A stretch of DNA of 64,000 bases from Pontibacillus salicampi (GTDB lineage: Bacteria; Bacillota; Bacilli; Bacillales; BH030062). The stretch spans positions 1-64,000 of the forward strand of contig NZ_JBHLTP010000024.1 in NCBI RefSeq assembly GCF_042434395.1, written 5' to 3'. Positions within the stretch are counted from its first letter, which is position 1. Each line of letters opens with the position of its first letter. The notes under the pieces are model-generated. The model was not told the DNA's origin and made no database searches. It saw only the letters and a program-made list of their open reading frames with translations. This document shows, piece by piece, positions 16,536-24,653 of the stretch. The position numbers and the translations under genes are program-made.

Positions 16536-18248
16536 CTATACAAGGGACCCTCCCTTTTCACGATATTTCTTTATTCCCTCTGCTGCCCGATATGCTAATG
16601 CTCCGACTGTATCAGTAGGGTTAACACCGCCGTTATGAGCAAAGGCTGAAGCTCCCACTACAAAGAGATTTTCTGCCTGCCAATGCTGTAGATAATTGTT
16701 TACGACAGAATCCTCTGGGTCCTTCCCCATAATGGCGCCACCCGTATTATGAGTCGTTTGGTAGGGAACGATGCTGTAATCGCCAAGTGTTGGGGTTGGC
16801 ACTGTCTTGGAAGCCCCCATTTTCTCCGATATTTCTGCTGTTTTCTTTGTCATGAATTGATGAAGCTTTCTGTCTTGATCTGTAAAATTGTAAGTCATCC
16901 GTAAAAGTGGTAATCCATAAGCATCTTTATAAGTAGGATCTAAATCGAGGAAATTTTCCCGATGGGGCAGAGAAGCACCTTGGGAGACTACAGTCAACGT
17001 CCGATTAAAATAGCGCAGGGAATTCCTCTTGAATTCCTTCCCCCATCTCGGAGAGTCAGGCGGCACCAGATTATTTGCAATGGGACGCTTCCCTGTTTGG
17101 GTCATCGAAATAACTCCTCCATGGAGAAAATCGACATTAGAATGGTCAAAATTATCACCATAATAATCATTAATCGAGGTGCCTAGCGCACCTGCTCCCA
17201 TATAAGTATTAAATTGTTCCTCTTCGTAGAAGCCTGTCGATCCAGGGAGGATTTGATAGCAATAGCTGCGGCCGACGACACCTTTTCCAGTGTTCGGATT
17301 ATAAGCCTCCCCAATTTGACTCATCAGCAAAAACTTCACATTGTTCATAACATAGGAGGTTAAAGCGACTACTTCAGCCGGCTGCACATATTCCTCCCTG
17401 CTCAGCACATCGACGTATTTCACACCCTTTACGCTTTCTCCGTCATACAATACCTCGGTGACATTAGCGTGGAATCGAATAGTGTACCTTTCTGTTTCTT
17501 GGGCAGCTGGTAGAACGGCCACTACAGGATCTGCCTTTGCTCCATACTCACAGCCAAACCGTTCACAATAAGCACAATACTGACATCCATTAATTTGCAA
17601 ACCATACGGATTCTTATAAGGCTCTGATAAATTAGCTGAAGGAATACGATACGGCTTATATCCAAGCTCTTTAGTTGCCCTAGAAAACGTGTCTAACGCT
17701 TTCGTACTTTTCATTGGAGGAGTTGGATAAGGATTGCTTCTTTTCCCAGCGAGAGGATTCTCCTCCCCGGATATACCACAGGTCTTTTCAAATTGATCGT
17801 AATAAGGCTCTATCTCCTCATACGTCAGGCCCCAATCTTGGATAAAATAGCCTGGCTTAATTTTTTTCCTGCCGTATTTGTTTACGGTTTGGGTATATAT
17901 TTCAAAATCATACGGAAAGAAGCGATACGTCTGCCCATTCCAATGGACACCCGCACCACCTACATTCTCTCCTAATAAGAACGAACCTAACTGACGCATA
18001 GGAAGGGCGCGCTGCTTCCGCGTATTACGAAACGTAATCGTCTCCTTCGACACATCCTGCATTAATTCATAACGAAAGGCGTAGCGTAATTCATCATGTC
18101 CATGCAAGTAATCTGCTGTCGAACGGTCCTTCCCTCGCTCTAATCCGACAACCTTCATTCCAGCCCGCGCCAGTTCAGCAGCTAAAATACCACCCGTCCA
18201 GCCGACACCAACTGTCACGACATCTACTTTCGGCAATGTTGTTACCAT
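16536..18248 (-). CDS. GMC-family FAD oxidoreductase (gluconate 2-dehydrogenase large-subunit-like)
   Basis: A 570-residue glucose-methanol-choline family flavoprotein. It has an N-terminal dinucleotide fold (VGVGWTGGILAAELARAG, about 12-29), the ENVGGAGVHWNGQTYRF flavin segment, a C-rich stretch (GCQYCAYCERFGCEYGA), and the C-terminal GMC block with NTGG, VVGASAFAHNGGVNPTDT. This pattern fits the membrane gluconate/sorbitol dehydrogenase large subunits, which pass electrons to a cytochrome or quinone. It lies 16 bp after the gene for the small subunit. No cytochrome c subunit gene is adjacent. The substrate is unknown. Confidence 0.88.
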   Translation of the reverse strand: MVTTLPKVDVVTVGVGWTGGILAAELARAGMKVVGLERGKDRSTADYLHGHDELRYAFRYELMQDVSKETITFRNTRKQRALPMRQLGSFLLGENVGGAGVHWNGQTYRFFPYDFEIYTQTVNKYGRKKIKPGYFIQDWGLTYEEIEPYYDQFEKTCGISGEENPLAGKRSNPYPTPPMKSTKALDTFSRATKELGYKPYRIPSANLSEPYKNPYGLQINGCQYCAYCERFGCEYGAKADPVVAVLPAAQETERYTIRFHANVTEVLYDGESVKGVKYVDVLSREEYVQPAEVVALTSYVMNNVKFLLMSQIGEAYNPNTGKGVVGRSYCYQILPGSTGFYEEEQFNTYMGAGALGTSINDYYGDNFDHSNVDFLHGGVISMTQTGKRPIANNLVPPDSPRWGKEFKRNSLRYFNRTLTVVSQGASLPHRENFLDLDPTYKDAYGLPLLRMTYNFTDQDRKLHQFMTKKTAEISEKMGASKTVPTPTLGDYSIVPYQTTHNTGGAIMGKDPEDSVVNNYLQHWQAENLFVVGASAFAHNGGVNPTDTVGALAYRAAEGIKKYREKGGSLV

Positions 18249-18264
18249 CTATCTCCCTCCCTAT

Positions 18265-19005
18265 TTACTTGTTTAACATATTATGCAGACTCTGCGGCTC
18301 CATTTCGACAAAGGCTCGCTTATCAATATGCTTCCTATACGCCATTTGCGCACCAGGGTATTGCTTCATCCGCCAGCCTTCCATATCCCGATTACCTCCA
18401 TATAACGGGTCAGCATAGGCACCCTCCAATGTTGCAGCCCGAAGCAGCTCAAAGAACTCCGCAGAGGAAGCACCCTTCATCGTCACCTTATTTCTCTCTA
18501 AGGCAAGTAATAGGTCGTCCTGCTGGTCTGCCGTCAAATCTTGAAAGCTACCGTTATAATCTTGCTGACTTATTTCTTTCATTATTCGAATACCCTGACG
18601 AAAAATCTCTCCTCGCGTCAATCGGGATTGAGCCCCTTGGGTTTGCTCTCCTTTATAAAAAGGACCCTGACGATACTCCCTGGCATTGTTCCCCCACGCC
18701 CCGGCAAGCTGATGATCGATAAAGAACGGAACGCCTAGCTTAATAGCACCTGGACCATGCTCATCCTCAGGAAAAATACGCTCCGTTCCCGCAGCAAGCA
18801 CCCGAAAATCATCTCGATTCGTAAAGAACATAAAAGCATCGTGATAGCTGCCATCCAGTAGAGTGCCTTTCTTCCCCCTCTTTGGCTCCTCTAAAATCTG
18901 CATGGTAATGAGACTTGCTACCAAGCTGCCACCAACTACGCCACCTGCAGCATAGCCACTCTTTCTAAGAAACTCTCTTCTACTGAATGTTTCCTTCTCT
19001 ACCAT
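18265..19005 (-). CDS. Gluconate 2-dehydrogenase subunit 3 family protein with Tat signal
   Basis: A 246-residue protein whose N-terminus SRREFLRKSGYAAGG is a twin-arginine export signal followed by a hydrophobic stretch. The remainder matches the gluconate-2-dehydrogenase gamma-subunit family, which partners GMC flavoproteins and is thought to carry the folded large subunit across the membrane by hitch-hiking. The large subunit here has no signal of its own, which fits that model. The start is ATG 19005 behind GGAGGGG; a longer in-frame reading from 19053 has a weaker site. It is cotranscribed with the downstream GMC gene. Confidence 0.86.
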   Translation of the reverse strand: MVEKETFSRREFLRKSGYAAGGVVGGSLVASLITMQILEEPKRGKKGTLLDGSYHDAFMFFTNRDDFRVLAAGTERIFPEDEHGPGAIKLGVPFFIDHQLAGAWGNNAREYRQGPFYKGEQTQGAQSRLTRGEIFRQGIRIMKEISQQDYNGSFQDLTADQQDDLLLALERNKVTMKGASSAEFFELLRAATLEGAYADPLYGGNRDMEGWRMKQYPGAQMAYRKHIDKRAFVEMEPQSLHNMLNK

Positions 19006-19082
19006 AATCGTCCCCTCCGGCCCTGTAGTTCCTACCATTATCTCCGATGCCAAAAACAGATATACCTGTTAGAGAAGGGAAT

Positions 19083-19122
19083 AAAAAAAGCTCATGACGA
19101 CTTTTCTCGTCATGAGCTTTCC
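19083..19122 (-). terminator. Terminator after tRNA-Arg
   Basis: A 14-bp perfect stem (19087-19100 with 19107-19120) around a 6-nt loop, followed on the minus strand by a run of seven T. It ends the tRNA-Arg transcript, so the oxidoreductase pair below needs its own promoter. Confidence 0.88.
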
Positions 19123-19140
19123 AGATGTTGCGACAAATAA

Positions 19141-19213
19141 CGACCCCGGCAGGATTCGAACCTGCGACACAAGGTTTAGGAAACCTATGCTCTATCCCCT
19201 GAGCTACGGGGCC
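19141..19213 (-). tRNA. tRNA-Arg (anticodon CCU)
   Basis: A 73-nt cloverleaf on the minus strand: acceptor GGCCCCG/CGGGGTC, D arm GCTC/GAGC, anticodon loop TTCCTAA, T arm GCAGG-TTCGAAT-CCTGC. CCA is not encoded. It reads AGG codons. A promoter TTGCAA-N16-TATAAT (19259-19264, 19237-19242) lies 24 bp upstream. Confidence 0.95.
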
Positions 19214-19346
19214 ACATTTTTTCACTTGCGATATATATTATAATAAAGCTTTCTCCTTTTGCAAAGTATAGAGATTAAAATAATTGTCCAAAACTGGAAT
19301 TATTTACGGAGACGTTGAAATAATTTTCAGGATTTCTCCCAGTTAC

Positions 19347-19376
19347 TTGGATCGGTCGATTATGATAGAATATAAT
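19347..19376 (+). promoter_or_regulatory. Promoter of dgk-dck
   Basis: TTGGAT (19347-19352), 18-nt spacer, TATAAT (19371-19376), about 55 bp ahead of the dgk start. The deoxynucleoside kinase ribosome site GGAGGAGGAG follows. Confidence 0.6.
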
Positions 19377-19430
19377 TTGTCTGTCAGAACGTAGCACAAT
19401 AGGACTGTTTATCATGAAGGAGGAGGAGAG

Positions 19431-20072
19431 ATGGGACGAACGCCTTTTATTGCAGTAGAAGGACCAATCGGCGTAGGAAAAACATCCCTCGCAAAAAAAT
19501 TAGCCTCCCAGTTTCAATATACGTTGTTAAAAGAAATTGTAGAAGAGAATCCTTTTCTCGGTAAGTTTTATGATGATATTGAAGAGTGGAGTTTTCAAAC
19601 GGAAATGTTCTTCCTATGCAATCGCTATAAACAGTTACAAGATATAGATCAGAAATATCTTGCTAACGACCAAGCCGTTGTATCGGATTACCACATCTCC
19701 AAAAATTTAATTTTTGCTGAGCGTACTCTACAGGAAAAAGAGTACGAAAAGTACGTCCAGATTTATGATATTTTGACACAGGATATGCCAAGGCCTAATA
19801 TGATTGTTTATCTACATGCAAGTCTCGATACTTTATTAGAGAGAATTCGCAAACGGGGCAGGGAAGTCGAACAAAATATTCAAGAGAGCTATCTGGAACA
19901 GCTCTCTCAGGACTATGAGCTCTTTATGAATAAATTCCAGCAGGATCACCCTGATATCCCAGTTATCCACTTTAATGGAGATCATTTAGACTTCATCAAA
20001 CACCAAGACGACTTGGATTACATGATCCAAACGATACAGAATCACTTCGAAAAAGGGGAAGTTATCACATGA
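19431..20072 (+). CDS. dgk: Deoxyguanosine kinase
   Basis: A 213-residue deoxynucleoside kinase, P-loop GPIGVGKTS (11-19), with the ERS-like DYHISKN segment and the LID arginines in RIRKRGREVEQN. B. subtilis encodes two such kinases side by side, one for deoxyguanosine and one for deoxyadenosine/deoxycytidine. The first gene here corresponds to dgk by position and sequence. It salvages purine deoxynucleosides to their monophosphates. A GGAGGAGGAG site precedes the ATG. Its stop overlaps the dck start by 4 bp (ATGA), so the pair is translationally coupled. Transcribed toward the origin, as in B. subtilis. Confidence 0.92.
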   Translation: MGRTPFIAVEGPIGVGKTSLAKKLASQFQYTLLKEIVEENPFLGKFYDDIEEWSFQTEMFFLCNRYKQLQDIDQKYLANDQAVVSDYHISKNLIFAERTLQEKEYEKYVQIYDILTQDMPRPNMIVYLHASLDTLLERIRKRGREVEQNIQESYLEQLSQDYELFMNKFQQDHPDIPVIHFNGDHLDFIKHQDDLDYMIQTIQNHFEKGEVIT

Positions 20073-20749
20073 ACCGACGAAACGAATATGGGATTCCAAA
20101 TGATGCGGTCATTACTATCGCTGGAACAGTAGGAGTAGGGAAATCTACAATGACCAATGCTCTAGCGGATGCATTGAATTTCCGTACATCTCTCGAAAAA
20201 GTAGATAAAAACCCATATCTAGACAAATTCTATTACGATTTCGAGCGCTGGAGCTTCCATTTACAGGTTTATTTCCTTGCTGAGCGCTTTAAGGAACAAA
20301 AGAAAATCTTCGAATATGGCGGAGGGTTCATCCAAGACCGCTCTATATATGAGGATACAGGCATTTTCGCCAAGATGCATTACGAGAAAGGGACCATGAA
20401 CGAAGTAGATTATAACACGTATAAGAGCTTATTCGACGCCATGGTTATGACCCCATATTTCCCTCATCCGGACCTGTTGATTTATCTAGAAGGCTCCTTC
20501 GATGACATTTATGGACGTATTAAAGAAAGAGGTCGCCCGATGGAGCAGCAGACTCCAATGGCTTATTGGGAAGAAATGTTTAACAGGTATGAGAACTGGA
20601 TTGATGACTTCAATTCCTGCCCTGTTCTTCGAGTGAATATCGCAGATTATGACATTGTAAACGAGGAAAACTCAATTGAACCAATCCTAGAAAAAATCGG
20701 CCACTTTATTCAGCAGTCTCGTAAATGGAAATCTCGACAACTGACGTAA
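20069..20749 (+). CDS. dck: Deoxyadenosine/deoxycytidine kinase
   Basis: A 226-residue paralogue of the preceding kinase, P-loop GTVGVGKS (19-26), with the QDRSIYED motif (ERS/DRS-type substrate site) and LID RIKERGRPMEQ. It phosphorylates deoxyadenosine and deoxycytidine for salvage. It overlaps dgk by 4 bp. Together they form a two-gene unit with its own promoter and terminator, placed between tRNA-Arg and tRNA-Ser. Confidence 0.92.
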   Translation: MNRRNEYGIPNDAVITIAGTVGVGKSTMTNALADALNFRTSLEKVDKNPYLDKFYYDFERWSFHLQVYFLAERFKEQKKIFEYGGGFIQDRSIYEDTGIFAKMHYEKGTMNEVDYNTYKSLFDAMVMTPYFPHPDLLIYLEGSFDDIYGRIKERGRPMEQQTPMAYWEEMFNRYENWIDDFNSCPVLRVNIADYDIVNEENSIEPILEKIGHFIQQSRKWKSRQLT

Positions 20750-20754
20750 CGGAA

Positions 20755-20793
20755 GGAAAAGGACGAAATCAGATGTGATTTCGTCCTTTTTAT
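20755..20793 (+). terminator. Terminator after dck
   Basis: AAGGACGAAATCA pairs with TGATTTCGTCCTT around GATG, followed by TTTATTT. Confidence 0.88.
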
Positions 20794-20943
20794 TTAGGAA
20801 AATTAATAATAATGTTCATTGGGCAATGTAGGGGTGCTGGAGGCTGTGTTATGGAGTTGGAATCTTATTGTGGTGTTTATAGGGGATTTGTATTTTAGGG
20901 GCTATCCTTACTATTTTTAAACGTAACCACTCCTTCCAGCATA

Positions 20944-20978
20944 TAAAAAAAGCACCCTAATAGATAGGATGCTTTTTC
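20944..20978 (-). terminator. Terminator after tRNA-Ser
   Basis: Minus strand: AGCATCCT and AGGGTGCT pair (one G-U) around a 7-nt loop and are followed by a run of seven T. Confidence 0.75.
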
Positions 20979-21039
20979 GGCTCATATACAAAATCGTTAA
21001 CAACGATTTTCAATCTCCAATTTTTACGCGCATAAAAAA

Positions 21040-21132
21040 TGGCGGAGGAGGAGGGATTCGAACCCCCGCGGGGCGTTAACCCCCTGGCGGTTTTCAAGAC
21101 CGCTCCCTTCAGCCGAACTTGGGTACTCCTCC
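21040..21132 (-). tRNA. tRNA-Ser (anticodon UGA)
   Basis: A 93-nt class II tRNA on the minus strand: acceptor GGAGGAG/CTCCTCC, anticodon loop CTTGAAA, a long variable arm, T arm with GGTTCGAATCC, and an encoded CCA. It stands next to serS, which charges it. Confidence 0.95.
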
Positions 21133-21147
21133 GTAACGACAAATACT

Positions 21148-21176
21148 AATATATCAGTTATCTAGAATAGTGTCAA
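21148..21176 (-). promoter_or_regulatory. Promoter of tRNA-Ser
   Basis: TTGACA (21171-21176), 17-nt spacer, TATATT (21148-21153), 15 bp from the tRNA 5' end. The 20 bp around the -10 element and discriminator (21137-21156) are identical to those of rRNA promoter P1 (230-249). Confidence 0.85.
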
Positions 21177-21292
21177 CATAGTTCGACAAATTCTATACTT
21201 CTTTTATGTGTCGATTATCCTTACCGTGACACACACCAATGGGAAGTGTACCGGACATGCCTAAGAAAATCAAGAGCAGTACCTTTTATACT

Positions 21293-21328
21293 TTACAAAA
21301 CACCTACCAGCATTTACTGGTAGGTGTC
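21293..21328 (-). terminator. Terminator after serS
   Basis: ACACCTACCAG (21300-21310) pairs with CTGGTAGGTGT (21317-21327) and is followed on the minus strand by TTTTG. Confidence 0.75.
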
Positions 21329-21343
21329 CGGGAACTCTATCCA

Positions 21344-22618
21344 CTATTGAATGACGTCTTTTCCTCCCATGTATGGGCGCAGTACATTTGGGATAACAAC
21401 AGAGCCATCTTCCTGCTGATAATTTTCTAAGATAGCTGCTACCGTACGTCCAATTGCAAGTCCAGAGCCATTCAATGTATGAACAAATTCTGGCTTACCT
21501 TGCTTATCCCGACGGAAGCGGATGCCCGCACGGCGTGCTTGGAAGTCTTCAAAGTTGGAGCAAGAAGAAATCTCACGATAGGTGTTGGAGCTTGGGATCC
21601 AAACCTCAATGTCATACTTCTTGGCAGCTGTGAAGCCAAGATCGCCAGTACACATGCTCATTACTCGGTAAGGAAGCTCCAGCAGCTGTAATACCTTTTC
21701 AGCATGACCCGTCAACTGCTCTAATACATCATAGGATTCCTCTGGCTTCACAAATTGTACTAGTTCGACTTTGTTAAATTGATGCTGACGAATTAAGCCG
21801 CGAGTATCTCTTCCAGCAGATCCTGCCTCAGAGCGATAATTCGTGCTGAAGGCTACATACTTTCTCGGCAGCTCCTCTCCATCGATAATTTCCTCCCGAT
21901 GATAGTTAGTTACTGGTACTTCAGCTGTTGGCACAAGGAAATAATCCCAATCCTCAATTTTAAATGCGTCTTCTTCAAATTTCGGAAGCTGTCCAGTACC
22001 AGTCATGCTGCTGCGATTAACGATTTGAGGCGTAATCATTTCCTCATATCCATGCTCTTCTGCATGAAGGTCCATCATGAAGCTCATCAATGCTCTTTCT
22101 AAACGAGCACCAAGCTTCTTATAGAATGTAAAACGGCTGCCTGTTACCTTAGAGGCACGTTCAAAATCCAGAATGTCCAGCTGATCAGCAATGTCCCAAT
22201 GGGCCTTTGGTTCAAAGGAGAATGCAGGGGCCTCTCCCCATGTACGGTCTAGGACATTATCCTCTTCATCTTCCCCAACTGGTACAGATTCATGAGGGAT
22301 GTTCGGAATGGATAAAAGCAATGTTTCCAATTGCTCTTCTACCTCTTTCAGCTCCGTATCCAACGCTTTAACACGGTCTCCAACCTCACGCATTTCTGTA
22401 ATCAGATGGTCCGCATCCTTTTTCTCCTTCTTCATTGCGGAGATTTGCTTAGACACTTCATTACGTTTCGCTTTCAGCTCCTCTGTTTCTCGAATTAGCT
22501 CTCTACGGCGTTCATCTAATTCTCCAAAGGTATCTAAATCGGATAAATCCTCTCCACGTTTTTGTAGCTTTTCTTTTACTTCTCCAAAATGGTTACGTAG
22601 GTATTTTAAGTCCAACAT
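21344..22618 (-). CDS. serS: Seryl-tRNA synthetase
   Basis: A 424-residue class II synthetase that charges tRNA-Ser. The N-terminal long antiparallel coiled coil (about 25-110) contacts the tRNA variable arm. Motif 2 (NYRSEAGSAGRDTRGLIRQHQF) and motif 3 (GSGLAIGRTVAAILENYQ) of the class II core are intact. Length equals B. subtilis SerS (425). The ATG follows an AAGGAGGAAAAGG-type site. Expression is controlled by the T-box leader just upstream. Confidence 0.97.
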   Translation of the reverse strand: MLDLKYLRNHFGEVKEKLQKRGEDLSDLDTFGELDERRRELIRETEELKAKRNEVSKQISAMKKEKKDADHLITEMREVGDRVKALDTELKEVEEQLETLLLSIPNIPHESVPVGEDEEDNVLDRTWGEAPAFSFEPKAHWDIADQLDILDFERASKVTGSRFTFYKKLGARLERALMSFMMDLHAEEHGYEEMITPQIVNRSSMTGTGQLPKFEEDAFKIEDWDYFLVPTAEVPVTNYHREEIIDGEELPRKYVAFSTNYRSEAGSAGRDTRGLIRQHQFNKVELVQFVKPEESYDVLEQLTGHAEKVLQLLELPYRVMSMCTGDLGFTAAKKYDIEVWIPSSNTYREISSCSNFEDFQARRAGIRFRRDKQGKPEFVHTLNGSGLAIGRTVAAILENYQQEDGSVVIPNVLRPYMGGKDVIQ

Positions 22619-22653
22619 TTCCTTTTCCTCCTTATGATATTCCTTCTCTATGC

Positions 22654-22905
22654 AATAAAAAAACTCCCATCCCTACTATAAAAGTAGGGACGAGAGTTGT
22701 ATATTCCCGCGATGCCACCCTGATTGGAGATACTAATTCTCCCGGCTTCATTCTCGATAACGGTGTGTGTACACCGGACATGCTTACTGTCGTTTCAGCA
22801 TATCAGCTCAAGGATGGATTCACAATGTCCTTCACTGGTTTGCAGCAGACACCAGCTCTCTGGAAAGAAGGAGGGATTGTTACTAATTCCTTTCATCGCG
22901 TTTCA
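22654..22905 (-). promoter_or_regulatory. T-box leader controlling serS (specifier UCC, Ser)
   Basis: The minus strand shows the complete T-box order. An AGTAA element lies in the stem-I region, then AGAGAGCTGGTG, then the specifier segment GTGAA-TCC-ATCC with the serine codon TCC at 22816-22818. The T-box AGGGTGGCATCGCG follows at about 22711-22725, then a terminator hairpin of GTAGGGA-type arms with seven T at 22655-22662. Uncharged tRNA-Ser(GGA) would be expected to stabilise the antiterminator and switch on serS. Confidence 0.95.
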
Positions 22906-22942
22906 TTGGTAGGTTTGTTCATTTAATATAGCTAATTTTCAC

Positions 22943-23533
22943 TTAGGATGCAAGGGATTTCTTCGCTTCCTTCACCATCTTAACAAAATGACCAGTTAAA
23001 CGATGGTCCTCCGTCAGCTCCGGATGGAAGGCACACACAAGGAACGTTCCTTCCTGTGCTGCTACAATCTTACCTTGATAGGTAGCAAGTACATCAACGC
23101 CAGCACCCACCTCTGCAATATAGGGTGCCCGGATAAACACAGCTTCATACCCGTCCGCTACGCCATTTATATCAAGGCTCGCTTCAAAACTCTCGCGTTG
23201 ACGTCCAAAGGCATTACGCTCCACCGTCATATTCATTAAAGCAAGGTGCGACTGATTGGTCCCCTTGATATTAGCAGCAAGTAAAATAAGACCTGCACAC
23301 GTACCAAAAACGGGTTTACCCGCCTTTGCAAATTGCTTCAGTGGTTCTAGGAAGTGATATTTATCAATTAATCGTCGCATCGTGGTACTCTCTCCACCAG
23401 GGATTATGAGACCATCCAGCTCCTCTAACTGATCCACTCGTTTCACAATAACGCCTTCAACACCGTTTGCCTCTAAAGAACGAACGTGTTCTCTAACCGC
23501 ACCTTGTAATCCTAATACACCAACCTTCGTCAT
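22943..23533 (-). CDS. pdxT: Pyridoxal 5'-phosphate synthase glutaminase subunit PdxT
   Basis: A 196-residue class-I glutaminase that supplies ammonia to PdxS. The catalytic triad is C79 in FGTCAGLIL, with H170 and E172 in FHPELTED. The oxyanion loop GGESTT is at 47-52. The start is ATG 23533 with AAAGGAGA. An upstream in-frame extension of 25 residues is cysteine-rich, overlaps the end of pdxS and has no site. It lies 40 bp after pdxS and forms a two-gene operon with it, as in B. subtilis (yaaD-yaaE). Confidence 0.96.
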   Translation of the reverse strand: MTKVGVLGLQGAVREHVRSLEANGVEGVIVKRVDQLEELDGLIIPGGESTTMRRLIDKYHFLEPLKQFAKAGKPVFGTCAGLILLAANIKGTNQSHLALMNMTVERNAFGRQRESFEASLDINGVADGYEAVFIRAPYIAEVGAGVDVLATYQGKIVAAQEGTFLVCAFHPELTEDHRLTGHFVKMVKEAKKSLAS

Positions 23534-23573
23534 GATGCATTCTCCTTTAATGTCGAATAATGCGTGCTTATCA

Positions 23574-24458
23574 TTACATGCTGCGATCTTGCATGCGGTC
23601 TTCTGCACTTAATGTAGACATTTCCATGCCTTTCATTGCTGTGCCTAAGCCTTTAGACAGTTCACCAATAAGCTTGTAATCATCATAGTGAGTTGTTGCT
23701 TCTACGATAGCACGAGCGAATTGCTTCGGATTATTGGATTTGAAAATACCAGAGCCAACAAATACACCGTCAGCACCAAGCTGCATCATTAGCGCAGCGT
23801 CTGCTGGAGTTGCAATACCACCTGCTGCAAAGTTAACGACTGGTAGACGACCCTCTTCTTTAATTTGCAGTAGCAGTTCGTATGGTGCGCCAATATTTTT
23901 AGCATAGGTCATCAGCTCGTCCTCCGACATGCTGACAACTTGACGGATTTGAGATTGTACTTCACGCATGTGGCGAACCGCTTCTACGATATTACCAGTA
24001 CCAGGCTCCCCTTTTGTACGAAGCATGGAAGCACCTTCCCCGATACGGCGAGTTGCCTCTCCAAGGTCACGACATCCACAAACAAACGGAACTGTATAAT
24101 CATTTTTCTTAATATGGAACACTTCATCAGCAGGAGTTAGTACTTCACTCTCATCGATGTAATCTACACCCATGGATTCTAGCACACGTGCCTCCACAAC
24201 ATGTCCAATACGAGCCTTAGCCATTACTGGAATAGAAACGGCATTCATCACTTCTTCGACGATAGATGGATCCGCCATACGAGCAACCCCGCCAGCTGCA
24301 CGGATATCAGCTGGAACACGCTCTAATGCCATTACCGCAACCGCTCCCGCTTCTTCTGCAATCTTTGCTTGCTCGGCGTTCACAACGTCCATGATAACGC
24401 CACCCTTTTGCATTTCAGCCATTCCACGCTTCACACGATCTGTACCTGTTCTTGACAC
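23574..24458 (-). CDS. pdxS: Pyridoxal 5'-phosphate synthase subunit PdxS
   Basis: A 294-residue TIM-barrel synthase that builds PLP directly from ribose 5-phosphate, glyceraldehyde 3-phosphate and ammonia. The residues that hold intermediates are present: D24 (VIMDVV), K81 (PVMAKARIGH) and K149 (MLRTKGEPG). It is nearly identical in length and sequence to the B. subtilis protein. The start codon is GTG behind AGGAGG. It is the first gene of pdxS-pdxT and lies downstream of dacA with about 195 bp between them. Confidence 0.97.
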   Translation of the reverse strand: MSRTGTDRVKRGMAEMQKGGVIMDVVNAEQAKIAEEAGAVAVMALERVPADIRAAGGVARMADPSIVEEVMNAVSIPVMAKARIGHVVEARVLESMGVDYIDESEVLTPADEVFHIKKNDYTVPFVCGCRDLGEATRRIGEGASMLRTKGEPGTGNIVEAVRHMREVQSQIRQVVSMSEDELMTYAKNIGAPYELLLQIKEEGRLPVVNFAAGGIATPADAALMMQLGADGVFVGSGIFKSNNPKQFARAIVEATTHYDDYKLIGELSKGLGTAMKGMEMSTLSAEDRMQDRSM

Positions 24459-24653
24459 TATAATTCCTCCCTATCTCAATAGAAACATTCTATTATCCTC
24501 TTTATTTTTTGAAAATAAGAACATTTTTCTTCCTTGTCTATTGTATCGCATTCTTCTCGATCTGCCTACTCTAGAAAAACTGGGAATTTGGTGCAAAGAA
24601 CCTAATAGATAGGTACGTATAACTAGTTGGTTTCTTGCTTATTCTCACCGGTT

